From: ZC4RG29 sp036563875 | GTDB taxonomy: Bacteria > Bacteroidota > Bacteroidia > Cytophagales > Cyclobacteriaceae | Assembly: GCA_036563875.1 (NCBI GenBank) | Contig: DATCLO010000019.1 | Span: forward strand, 17,849-81,848 | Direction: 5' to 3' | Length of the DNA stretch: 64,000 bases | In this document: positions 1 through 8,063 of the stretch, piece after piece | How the letters are laid out: each line of letters starts with the position of its first letter | Numbering within the stretch: the first letter of the stretch is position 1 | Notes under the pieces: model-generated | Database searches by the model: none | Seen by the model: only the letters and a program-made list of their open reading frames with translations | What the model was told of the DNA's origin: nothing | Translations under genes and position numbers: made by a program

Positions 1-781
1 TTTGCTGGTGTTCCTTAAGAACGTTATTAAAAATGAAGTCCACGCTCTTTATGGTGCCTATCAGCATCAGCGCCGTCGCCGTGAGTACCATGATGCGCTT
101 GCGCTTCTTCTTGCCGAGCAGCACCAGCGTTAGCCAAACACAGCCGATGATGGCAAAGAGGATGTACTCGTTCTCGACAAGAAGCGTAAGGATAAAGATG
201 ATAGCAACGCCAATACCAACGAGGATCAGGAACGGCGACATGCCTTCGCGGTAGAAGACCAGCACGAATGCTGTAAATACTAGCGCAGTTCCCGTATCCT
301 TCTGTAACAGGATCACGGCCATTGGCACACCGATGATGGTGAAAAGCCTGATCTGGTTCCTGATCTGATCCATCTTGAACCCGACCGTGCCGATGTACTT
401 TGCCACCGCCAGGGCCGTGGCAAACTTCATGAATTCAGAAGGCTGAAAACCGAACGAACCGATCCGTAACCACGCCTGGTTTCCGCCGACTTCATGACCG
501 GTGAACACGACGACGATACACAGGAAGAGCATCACCCCGTAGATCACCCAGGCAAATGTCTCGTAGAACCGCATGTCCATGATGAGGATGAACATGATGA
601 TGGCAATCGACGAGGCGATAAAGATGAGTTGCCGCCCGGAGTTAATGGAAGGGTCGAAGATGAATTGGTTTTCCTCGTATGTTACGGAGAAGATGTTGAG
701 CCATCCCCAGAACACAATGATACCGTACAGCAGTACGGTAATCCAATCCATGCGGTTCGATATCTTCTCCTCGCGTATCAT
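1..781 (-). CDS. rodA: RodA, SEDS-family peptidoglycan glycosyltransferase (partial, runs off left edge)
   Basis: The frame is open from an ATG at 779-781 to base 1, giving the first 260 residues. It begins MIREEKISNRMDW and then shows several hydrophobic segments. SEDS-family signatures are visible: QAWLRIGSFGFQPSEFMKF near residue 125 and LLQKDTGTALVF near residue 175. RodA polymerises glycan strands in the inner membrane together with PBP2 in the elongasome. Its ATG follows the stop codon of mrdA with no spacer, so the two are probably co-translated. The C-terminal third lies outside the window. The identity is secure from motifs and operon position. Confidence 0.93.
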   Translation of the reverse strand, partial: MIREEKISNRMDWITVLLYGIIVFWGWLNIFSVTYEENQFIFDPSINSGRQLIFIASSIAIIMFILIMDMRFYETFAWVIYGVMLFLCIVVVFTGHEVGGNQAWLRIGSFGFQPSEFMKFATALAVAKYIGTVGFKMDQIRNQIRLFTIIGVPMAVILLQKDTGTALVFTAFVLVFYREGMSPFLILVGIGVAIIFILTLLVENEYILFAIIGCVWLTLVLLGKKKRKRIMVLTATALMLIGTIKSVDFIFNNVLKEHQQ

Positions 782-2605
782 TTAGTAGAGGAATTGTCCC
801 TTCAGCACGTAATCTTCAATCATCGGTCGCTGCGTTTCACCGATCAGGTATTTCTCGATCATGAGGCTGGCAATGGAAGCAGCTGCCCTGGCCCCCTGGC
901 CTGCGCTCTCAACGTAAACCGAAACGGCGATCTTGGGATTGTCTTTCGGAGCAAATGCAATGAATACGGAATGGTCGGGGAGGGGATCATTTTGTACGGT
1001 ACCGGTCTTGCCGCAGACGGTGATGTCCCGGAGTCTCGCACGGTATTGCCCGGTCCCTTCTGACACCACGCGCTCCATAGCTTCAACGGCAATCTCAAAA
1101 TGCTTCGGATCTATGGTTGTGTAATGCTTTTCCTGATAGCGCGGAAGTGGAAGTCCGGATTTTCCGATCGACTTAACCAGGTGGGGTGTATAGTAGAAGC
1201 CCCGGTTGGCGATGATTGCAGCGAAGTTTGCCATCTGCAGCGGCACGACGAGATTTTCCCCTTCGCCGATGGCGATGGAATAGATGTTGGAAAACTTCCA
1301 GGGCCGTCCACGATATGCCCGATCGTAGTACGCGGGATTCGGCACCATGCCGCCCTTCTCATTGGGAAGGTCGATGCCCAGCGGACTACCCAGTCCAAAG
1401 CTGCGTATGTGCTTATCCCATTCTGCGAGTCCGATGCGCGTATCCTCAAAGGGATCGTTGGAGACTCCTTTGTTAAGCATGCGGCGCAACACATTGTAGA
1501 AATAGGGATTACAGGAGTGCGTGATGGCGCCCCTCAAATCTTCGTTCGTGTGAGCGCCATGGCATCCGATGATGGCGCGGTTGCAGGGTATGCGGGTTTC
1601 TGGCGTGATAACACCTTCCTGGAGTGCCACCATCGACTGCGCGATCTTAAAGATTGACCCCGGCCGGTATTGAGCCATGAGAGGCCGGTTGAACAGCGGC
1701 TTGTTTGTGTCGTTGCTGATAAGCAGAAAGTTTGAACTGTAGTTCCTACCCGTTAGCAGTGACGGATCGTAAGAAGGACCCGAAATCATAGCCAGGACTT
1801 CGCCGGTTGCAGGTTCGATGGCGATGATACTTCCTGACTTTCCTTTCATCAGGAATGCACCGTACTCCTGAAGATCCAGATCGATTGTTGTGGTGAGATC
1901 CTGACCCGGGATCGAAAGCGTGTCATACCGTCCGTTTTTGTAGGGTCCTTTGATGATGCCGTCCTTGTTTCGGAGCAAGTACCTTACGCCGCGAGTCCCG
2001 CGAAGGTAGGTTTCGTAATATGCTTCCAGTCCGCTCTGACCGATATAGTCGCCCTGGCGGTAGAACTTGGTTGAGTCGTTGGCTAGTTGATTCTTCGTAA
2101 TCTCGCTGACATATCCGACCGCGTTTGCAATTGCATCCGATGCATAAGCTCTCGTCGTCCGTGCCTGGATGTAAAAGCCTTCGAACTCGTCAATGTGATC
2201 CTGGATCTTAGCGAAGTCGCGATTCGAAAGCTGTTTGAGGAACGGCGTGGGTTGCAACTCCGATGCGCGCTTATTTCGGATGTCGGCGTAAAGTTGAGCA
2301 AACTGCTGGCGAAGTTGTTCGGGCGTGATGTCGAACACATAGCAGAAGCGGGCAGTGTCAAGGTAGTGTACTTCCTTTAGTATGATCAGCAGGTCATACT
2401 CAGGACTGTTATACACCATGAGTTTCCCATTGCGATCGGTGATAAGACCTCGGACGGGATAGAGAATTTCCTTTCGGATGGCGTTGGTTTCAGCAAGGTC
2501 GCTGTAGCTGCGATCGATTACCTGGATAACAAACAACTTCAGCAGGAAGACGATAGCCACCAGCACGAAAACAACCTGAATGATTTCTTTTCTTCCTTCG
2601 TTCAT
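782..2605 (-). CDS. mrdA: Penicillin-binding protein 2, elongation transpeptidase
   Basis: This is a class B PBP that crosslinks peptidoglycan during cell elongation and pairs with RodA. A single N-terminal membrane anchor (about residues 8-30) is followed by a dimerisation domain and a transpeptidase domain. The three active-site motifs are present: SIFK (Ser near 317), SCN (near 364) and KTG (near 533). I placed the start at the ATG at 2603-2605 (MNEGRKEII), which overlaps the mreD stop in an ATGA. A longer frame reaches 2698 but would extend into mreD and add a non-hydrophobic leader. The resulting 607 residues match the family. Confidence 0.96.
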   Translation of the reverse strand: MNEGRKEIIQVVFVLVAIVFLLKLFVIQVIDRSYSDLAETNAIRKEILYPVRGLITDRNGKLMVYNSPEYDLLIILKEVHYLDTARFCYVFDITPEQLRQQFAQLYADIRNKRASELQPTPFLKQLSNRDFAKIQDHIDEFEGFYIQARTTRAYASDAIANAVGYVSEITKNQLANDSTKFYRQGDYIGQSGLEAYYETYLRGTRGVRYLLRNKDGIIKGPYKNGRYDTLSIPGQDLTTTIDLDLQEYGAFLMKGKSGSIIAIEPATGEVLAMISGPSYDPSLLTGRNYSSNFLLISNDTNKPLFNRPLMAQYRPGSIFKIAQSMVALQEGVITPETRIPCNRAIIGCHGAHTNEDLRGAITHSCNPYFYNVLRRMLNKGVSNDPFEDTRIGLAEWDKHIRSFGLGSPLGIDLPNEKGGMVPNPAYYDRAYRGRPWKFSNIYSIAIGEGENLVVPLQMANFAAIIANRGFYYTPHLVKSIGKSGLPLPRYQEKHYTTIDPKHFEIAVEAMERVVSEGTGQYRARLRDITVCGKTGTVQNDPLPDHSVFIAFAPKDNPKIAVSVYVESAGQGARAAASIASLMIEKYLIGETQRPMIEDYVLKGQFLY

Positions 2606-3117
2606 ACCCGCCTCTTTTGGCCGAACATGAATTGAAAAATGACGATTACAAGGGTGGTCAGCATCGAGCTCGCCAGGGCTTTCCACAAGGTAGACCAAAA
2701 GAGCCGAAAGCCCCCCGCCTCAATAAAAAATAGTACGGCGTGATGCAAAAATACTAAGGGCATCAGGTATATCAAAAACCACTGGACGCCGTTCATCGAC
2801 AAAACCGGCACTGCGTTGGTGTCATAACCACCTTGTGGCGTGATCAGCTTCAACCAGTAATTTCTCAGGTACATGATCAGCACGGAAGCCATCGCGTGCA
2901 TACCGAGGCTGTCGTAGAAGATGTCTATCGTAAAACCGAGCGTGAATCCAAGTCCCATAAGTACGAGGGGATTCACTTCGACTGGCAACAGCAGCAGGTA
3001 GGCAACGTAGATGAAGCAGAATGCAGTGTGAAACAACACGACATGTTTCATAATGACCACCTGCAAGCCGAGGTACAGGAAGAACAAGAGAATATGTCGG
3101 ATCCCCAGCCTGCTCAT
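2602..3117 (-). CDS. mreD: Rod shape-determining protein MreD
   Basis: This is a 171-residue hydrophobic protein with about five predicted membrane segments, starting MSRLGIRHILLFF and ending in the basic tail QKRRV. MreD is an integral membrane part of the Rod complex that links MreC to the PBP2-RodA synthase. Sequence conservation in this family is low, so the call rests on size, hydrophobic pattern and position between mreC and mrdA. Both ends overlap neighbours by four bases (ATGA), which indicates translational coupling. Confidence 0.9.
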   Translation of the reverse strand: MSRLGIRHILLFFLYLGLQVVIMKHVVLFHTAFCFIYVAYLLLLPVEVNPLVLMGLGFTLGFTIDIFYDSLGMHAMASVLIMYLRNYWLKLITPQGGYDTNAVPVLSMNGVQWFLIYLMPLVFLHHAVLFFIEAGGFRLFWSTLWKALASSMLTTLVIVIFQFMFGQKRRV

Positions 3118-3953
3118 CGTTCTACTTCAAGAAAGGGAGTTTCAAGTGAGTCCTGCTCAGTCTTCAGGTAGCTCTTTACAACCGTGACATACGACAGTCG
3201 TTGAAAGTCTTGTGAGAGTCGTACCTTCAATTCATAAAAAGGATCGGCATCGTTCAACGCAATGTGATCGATCGTACCGATCATTATGCCTTCAGGAAAT
3301 ACGGCGTTGTATCCCGATGTCACTACCGTGTCTCCAACAACAGGTCGCACGTGACGGGGGATGTAGTGCAGATTCACGAAAAGGGGATCCTTGCCATCCC
3401 ATTGCACTGTACCAAAGTGGCCGGTGCGTTTTATCATCGCCGACGTCATCACGTCGACGTTAAGCATGGAGATCACCACGCTGTAGTGTTCGGACGTGGC
3501 CTTTACTTTTCCTACTGCTCCGGCATTGCCAATGACGGCCATCCCTTCCTCAATGCCTGACGAGGATCCTTTGTCTATCGTGATAAAGTTGATAACGCGA
3601 TCGACCGAGTTGTTCACGACTTTTGCGCTGACAAATTCGAACCGGTTGATGATGGTCGTGTCTGCTGCGCCATGTGCTCTTACGGAATACAGCAACTGAT
3701 TTTGTCGCTCCAGCGCTGTCCGGAGGTCGGCGTTCTCTCTCGCGAGGGCCTCATTGGTTTTTCTTAAAGAGAAATATTCGCCTACACCGTGCGAAAAGCC
3801 ATTAATGGCTGCCACGAGGCTATTGGAAGAATTGAAAAACTGGGCACTTTGGTAGTGGTTGCTGGAGACGATCAGCCATCCACAGATGACTTCCAGCAAG
3901 AGGAACGTGAAGAAGGCACGGTTTTCGTAAAAAAATAGGAATAACCGCTCCAT
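3114..3953 (-). CDS. mreC: Rod shape-determining protein MreC
   Basis: This 279-residue protein has an N-terminal membrane anchor (FFTFLLLEVICGWLIV, about residues 14-30), a short coiled-coil stretch (about 62-92) and a periplasmic beta-barrel region with the typical GxxAVGKV and VTSGYNAVFPEGI elements. MreC organises the elongasome on the periplasmic side. It starts 4 bases after the mreB stop and overlaps the mreD start by four bases. This is slightly short for the family but typical of Bacteroidota. Confidence 0.94.
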   Translation of the reverse strand: MERLFLFFYENRAFFTFLLLEVICGWLIVSSNHYQSAQFFNSSNSLVAAINGFSHGVGEYFSLRKTNEALARENADLRTALERQNQLLYSVRAHGAADTTIINRFEFVSAKVVNNSVDRVINFITIDKGSSSGIEEGMAVIGNAGAVGKVKATSEHYSVVISMLNVDVMTSAMIKRTGHFGTVQWDGKDPLFVNLHYIPRHVRPVVGDTVVTSGYNAVFPEGIMIGTIDHIALNDADPFYELKVRLSQDFQRLSYVTVVKSYLKTEQDSLETPFLEVER

Positions 3954-3957
3954 GCCA

Positions 3958-4983
3958 TCATGTCATCAGCACAGCTCTGAAATTCTCCAGGTTCTTGAGC
4001 GCCATCCCGGTACCGCGAACAACCGCGCGTAGGGGATCATCGGCTACGTGGATGGGTAATTTGGTTTTCAGAGCCAGCCGCTTGTCCAACCCGCGCAACA
4101 GCGCACCGCCACCGGTAAGGTAAATACCGCGTTCGTAGATGTCAGCCGACAGTTCGGGGGGTGAGGTTTCAAGCGCCTTCAATACAGCCTCTTCCAGCTT
4201 GGAAACAGATTTGTCGAGGGCGAAGGCAACTTCCGAATAGGATATTTTTATGGTTTTTGGAATTCCTGTCATCAGGTCGCGACCCCGGATTTCATAATCC
4301 TCCGGAGCGTCGTCGAGCTCAGTAAGCGCTGAGCCTACCTCGATCTTAACCTTCTCGGCCGAACGTTCACCGATCAGCAGGTTGTGCTGGCGACGCATGT
4401 AGTCGAGGATGTCGCGGTTGAACGTATCGCCTGCCACGCGGATGGACTGGTCGCAAACAATTCCCGAAAGGGCGATAACCGCAATATCGGTAGTGCCACC
4501 CCCGATGTCCACGATCATATTTCCGATAGGCATTTCGATGTCGATCCCGATACCCACGGCTGCGGCTATGGGTTCATGGATCATGTATACTTCCTTGGCT
4601 CCCGCATGCTCGGCTGAGTCGCGAACGGCGCGCTTTTCCACTTCGGTAATCCCTGAAGGGATGCAGATGATCATCCGGTGAGACGGGGGGAAGAGGCGCT
4701 TACCCGTGTCGATCATTTTGATCAGACCTCGGATCATCATTTCCGCCGCGTGGAAGTCGGCGATAACCCCCTCCTTTAGGGGTCGTATGGTTTTTATATT
4801 TTCGTGAGTTTTTTCATGCATCTGCATGGCTTCCCTCCCGATGGCGAGTACCTTGTTGGTGGTTTTATCAATCGCAATGATGGAGGGTTCGTCTACTACG
4901 ATCTTATCCTTGTAGATAATAAGGGTGTTGGCAGTGCCAAGGTCTATGGCAATGTCGCTGGTAAAAAAATCAAAAAATCCCAT
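3958..4983 (-). CDS. mreB: Rod shape-determining protein MreB (bacterial actin)
   Basis: This is a 341-residue actin-like ATPase that forms membrane-associated filaments directing lateral wall growth. The phosphate-1 loop IAIDLGTANTLIY-like segment is near residue 12, the VDIGGGTTDIAVI phosphate-2 loop is near 165, and the adenosine motif LTGGGALLRGLD is near 293. The N-terminal MGFFDFF is a short amphipathic lead. It is the first gene of the mre run; a 170-base gap separates it from purH upstream, so it may have its own promoter, although no clean TAnnTTTG box was seen there. Confidence 0.97.
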   Translation of the reverse strand: MGFFDFFTSDIAIDLGTANTLIIYKDKIVVDEPSIIAIDKTTNKVLAIGREAMQMHEKTHENIKTIRPLKEGVIADFHAAEMMIRGLIKMIDTGKRLFPPSHRMIICIPSGITEVEKRAVRDSAEHAGAKEVYMIHEPIAAAVGIGIDIEMPIGNMIVDIGGGTTDIAVIALSGIVCDQSIRVAGDTFNRDILDYMRRQHNLLIGERSAEKVKIEVGSALTELDDAPEDYEIRGRDLMTGIPKTIKISYSEVAFALDKSVSKLEEAVLKALETSPPELSADIYERGIYLTGGGALLRGLDKRLALKTKLPIHVADDPLRAVVRGTGMALKNLENFRAVLMT

Positions 4984-5153
4984 GTATTCAGTGTCCGATA
5001 AGGTTTTGAAAAATGCCCGCCTGCTTGGGGCTAACGGTTCCGCGCTCGGCTAAAATTGCACTCAATTTACCAAATTATTGTTTCAGCGATTAAAAATGTA
5101 AGTTTTTTGCCCATTTACATGAGCCGCTTCGCTGAACGACTTACTTCGTCTTT

Positions 5154-6677
5154 TCAATGACGGAAGTGACGGATGCCCGTAAACACCATCGCCATGTCGT
5201 GCTCATCGCAAAAGGCAATCGAGTCCTTATCCTTAACCGATCCTCCCGGCTGAATCACCGCCGTGATGCCGGCCTTCCAAGCCAGCTCAACACAATCGGG
5301 AAATGGGAAGAACGCGTCAGAAGCCATTACCGCTCCCTTCAGGTCGAACCCGAAGGCCCGGGCTTTTTCAATCGCCTGTTTAAGGGCATCGACCCGGGAT
5401 GTCTGACCCGTCCCGCTGGCCAACATCTGGCCGTCCGTAGCAAGCACAATCGTGTTCGACTTGGTATGCTTACAGACTTTCGAAGCAAACAATAACGCCT
5501 TTACCTCTTCCGAAGTTGGCGCCCTCTTCGTAACGGTCTTCAGGTCTTCAACGCTATCGGTCTTCAGGTCGGCGTCCTGTTCAATCACACCACCCAGGAG
5601 ACTCCGGAATTGCTTTCTGGCTTCGGGATAGCTTTTCAGTCGGAGGAGAATCCGATTCTTCTTTGCCCGAAGAAGTTCGAGTGCGTCCGCTTCAAAGTCC
5701 GGGGCGACAAGGATTTCAAAGAACAACGGGTTCATCTCGTTCGCTGCCGCCATGTCAACCGTCTTGTTCGTAACGAGGATGCCGCCAAACGCCGACAGCG
5801 TGTCAGCCTCGAACGCTTTCTTGTATGCTTCCTTAACCGTAACGGCCGTTGCTGCGCCGCAAGCATTGGTATGTTTAACAATTACGAAAGCAGTCTCGTC
5901 CTGAAATTCCCGAAGGAGTCCGAGCGCCGCGTCGATGTCAACCAGATTGTTGTACGAGAGTTCCTTTCCGTTTAACTGTTCGAACAATGCGTCGAGGTCG
6001 CCGAAGTACGCAGCCTGTTGATGCGGGTTCTCTCCATAGCGCAGTGGGCGAGCCGGGCTGTACGACTTCCTGAACACCGCCAGTTGTTCCTTCGTGTTGA
6101 AGTAATCGAAGATCGCCGTATCGTATGATGCGGTGACATCGAACGCCATTGCCGCAAACCTCCTGCGGTCATCAAGCGTCGTGGTGCATTGTTTTTCCCT
6201 CAGCAATGCCAGCAGTTCGTCGTATTGGGAGCGTGACGATACGATGAGCACATCCTGATAGTTCTTGGCTGCTGCCCTGATGAGCGATATTCCACCGATG
6301 TCAATCTTTTCGATCACGTCGGGTTCGGGCTTACCCGCCGCCACTGTTTCGGTAAATGGATAGAGATCGACGATGACGAGGTCAATAGGGGCCACGTTAA
6401 ATCGGCTGGCCTCTTCTTCGTGAATTTCGTCTCCGCGACGGAACAAGATTCCGCCAAAGATCGCAGGGTGAAGCGTCTTGACGCGGCCGCCGAAAATGGA
6501 GGGATACCCTGTGAGCGATTCAACCGGGGTGACGGGATGCCCGAGTTCCTCGATGAAGGTTTGGGTACCACCCGTGGAAATAAAGGTTGCCCCGTGCCGG
6601 GCAAGCTCCTCGATGATGGGCTCGAGTTTCTCTTTGTAAAAAACAGAAACCAATACTCGGGAGATTTTTCTGGTCAT
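5154..6677 (-). CDS. purH: Bifunctional AICAR formyltransferase / IMP cyclohydrolase
   Basis: This 507-residue enzyme catalyses the last two steps of purine synthesis: formylation of AICAR from 10-formyl-THF, then ring closure to IMP. The N-terminal cyclohydrolase (MGS-like) domain shows FISTGGTQTFIEELG and SIFGGRVKTLHPAIFGG; the C-terminal transformylase shows the KHTNACGAA catalytic region. It sits directly upstream of mreB on the same strand, an order common in Bacteroidota. A TAGTTTTG promoter box lies about 20 bases before its ATG. purN, another formyl-THF purine gene, is also in this window but not linked to it. Confidence 0.97.
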   Translation of the reverse strand: MTRKISRVLVSVFYKEKLEPIIEELARHGATFISTGGTQTFIEELGHPVTPVESLTGYPSIFGGRVKTLHPAIFGGILFRRGDEIHEEEASRFNVAPIDLVIVDLYPFTETVAAGKPEPDVIEKIDIGGISLIRAAAKNYQDVLIVSSRSQYDELLALLREKQCTTTLDDRRRFAAMAFDVTASYDTAIFDYFNTKEQLAVFRKSYSPARPLRYGENPHQQAAYFGDLDALFEQLNGKELSYNNLVDIDAALGLLREFQDETAFVIVKHTNACGAATAVTVKEAYKKAFEADTLSAFGGILVTNKTVDMAAANEMNPLFFEILVAPDFEADALELLRAKKNRILLRLKSYPEARKQFRSLLGGVIEQDADLKTDSVEDLKTVTKRAPTSEEVKALLFASKVCKHTKSNTIVLATDGQMLASGTGQTSRVDALKQAIEKARAFGFDLKGAVMASDAFFPFPDCVELAWKAGITAVIQPGGSVKDKDSIAFCDEHDMAMVFTGIRHFRH

Positions 6678-6696
6678 GCTGCGGGAATTGAAAGCG

Positions 6697-6704
6697 CAAA
6701 ACTA
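6697..6704 (-). promoter_or_regulatory. Candidate -7 box (TAGTTTTG) for purH
   Basis: On the minus strand this matches the Bacteroidota sigma -7 consensus TAnnTTTG. A TTG lies about 21 bases further upstream, which is compatible with a -33 element. The predicted transcript would begin about 12 bases before the purH ATG. Confidence 0.45.
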
Positions 6705-6781
6705 TCAAAAAAATGAGGGAGCGCTCAAGAAGTTGGAAAAAGGTTAGGACCTGAATTTTTAGAATATTTGGTTTAGGTGCT

Positions 6782-6789
6782 TAGTTTTG
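6782..6789 (+). promoter_or_regulatory. Possible -7 box (TAGTTTTG) beside the 6793 gene
   Basis: This matches TAnnTTTG on the plus strand in the purH divergent region. It lies only 3 bases before the ATG at 6793, so transcription from here would begin at or inside that start codon. Either the mRNA is essentially leaderless or the match is a coincidence. Confidence 0.25.
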
Positions 6790-6792
6790 GTT

Positions 6793-7188
6793 ATGCGACT
6801 GTTTTTACAGATCAACATTGGTGATTGGCAGGATCAGGGTTACGAGCGTCCGATGCTGCATCTCGCCTCGTCCCTCGCTGATGATGTCATCGGCGCGGAT
6901 GTGGACACCCTCTCCGAGCCACACGTGGTGGATCTCGTGAAGAAGCTCGTCAGTCAGTCGCAGCATACCTTCCTGCTGGTGTATGCGAAAAAGCCAGACC
7001 AGCCCTTAAACAACGTGCTCTCCCTGTTCAGCCACCTGTTCGAGTGCCAGGAAAAAATCCACCTGGCCGTATTTTCCGGTGAGCATGCCAATGCCGAAAA
7101 GCTCCTTCGCACACTCGATGAGAAGTTCATCAAGAATGATGAGGAGGAGTTGATCCGGAAGATGGTGAAACAGTTCGCGCGCGGATGA
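6793..7188 (+). CDS. Conserved-looking hypothetical protein, 131 residues
   Basis: I do not recognise this gene. The product is cytosolic by appearance: no signal peptide or membrane span, mixed alpha/beta composition, a hydrophobic strand HTFLLVYAKK near residue 55, and a charged helical C-terminus (KNDEEELIRKMVKQF). I prefer the ATG at 6793 (MRLFLQINIGDW); a TTG two codons upstream (6787) is possible. It is divergent from purH and ends exactly where the convergent omega-amidase gene ends, so it appears to be a single-gene unit. Codon use resembles its neighbours. It could be a Cytophagales-specific family of unknown role. Confidence 0.75.
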   Translation: MRLFLQINIGDWQDQGYERPMLHLASSLADDVIGADVDTLSEPHVVDLVKKLVSQSQHTFLLVYAKKPDQPLNNVLSLFSHLFECQEKIHLAVFSGEHANAEKLLRTLDEKFIKNDEEELIRKMVKQFARG

Positions 7189-8025
7189 TCAACTCAGTCC
7201 CTGGAGATAACCCGATGTCTCGTAGGGTTCGAAATCGATAGAAAAGTCGTCAGCGTCCAGGAAAGCAGGGAACTTGTCCCTGAAGGCTTGAAGGGAATGA
7301 GCGTTCAGCACGATGGACTTGCTGGTGTCAATGCTTTCCAGGGTGAATATGGATTCTCCTTTGGGACTCACCACCGAAGAGTGGCCGTTGTATTCGATGC
7401 GGTTGCCGTCTGTCCCCACTCGATTCACACCGGCTACATAGCAGAGGTTCTCGATGGCTCTTGCCTTTAATAATGTATCCCATGCCTCGATCCTTGCCGT
7501 CGGCCAATTCGCCACGCACACGAGCAGATCGTATGACAAGGTGCGCGAGGTGTGGTCGTAACGGTTTCTGCACCACACAGGGAACCGGAGATCGTAACAC
7601 ACGATGGGACAAATCCGCCATCCTTTCCATGTGCCAATCAGAAGACTTTCGCCTGCGCTATAGGTCTTCTGTTCTTCTGCCATCCTGAAGAGGTGACGCT
7701 TGTCGTAGGTTCTGAAGTTTCCACCCGGTTCCATCCACAACAATCGGTTGTAAAAGCGATCGTGCACATTGCAAATGAAACTTCCCAGGATGAGCGCACC
7801 CGTCTGATCGGCCATTTGCCGCATCCATCTCGTGGTCCTCATGTTCATCACTTCAGCCAGACGCGGTGCAGCCATTGTGAAGCCTGTGGTGAACATCTCA
7901 GGGAGGATGATCACATCGGTGTTGCCGCCAATGCCCCAGATCTTTTCTTCGAACATGGCCAGGTTGGCGCCGATATCTTCCCAATGCAGATCGGATTGTA
8001 TTATCGTGATGTTGAGGTCCGTCAT
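7189..8025 (-). CDS. Omega-amidase, nitrilase (C-N hydrolase) family
   Basis: This is a 278-residue C-N hydrolase with the Glu-Lys-Cys triad visible: Glu in PEMFTTGF (about 44), Lys in YDKRHLF (about 110) and Cys in CYDLRFPVW (about 144). It resembles YafV/Nit2, which hydrolyse the omega-amide of 2-oxoglutaramate or 2-oxosuccinamate. I start at the ATG at 8023-8025 (MTDLNITII); the longer frame adds a non-conserved leader. It lies 38 bases downstream of a methionine/glutamine-type aminotransferase, which is the classic partner: the amidase removes the keto-acid product and pulls the transamination forward. Confidence 0.88.
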   Translation of the reverse strand: MTDLNITIIQSDLHWEDIGANLAMFEEKIWGIGGNTDVIILPEMFTTGFTMAAPRLAEVMNMRTTRWMRQMADQTGALILGSFICNVHDRFYNRLLWMEPGGNFRTYDKRHLFRMAEEQKTYSAGESLLIGTWKGWRICPIVCYDLRFPVWCRNRYDHTSRTLSYDLLVCVANWPTARIEAWDTLLKARAIENLCYVAGVNRVGTDGNRIEYNGHSSVVSPKGESIFTLESIDTSKSIVLNAHSLQAFRDKFPAFLDADDFSIDFEPYETSGYLQGLS

Positions 8026-8063
8026 AAGATTGGGCGCAAATAAAACAAATGAGTGGGAGAATG

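Noticed and set aside
494..1063. Plus-strand 189-codon frame over rodA and mrdA
   Set aside because: It is antisense to two genes with clear family motifs, and its His/Asp-rich translation is an artefact.
2606..2698. Extended N-terminus for PBP2
   Set aside because: The extra 31 residues overlap mreD, are not hydrophobic and precede a normal family start at 2605.
6678..6792. Possible purine riboswitch upstream of purH
   Set aside because: The leader between the promoter box and ATG is only about 12 bases, too short for an aptamer.
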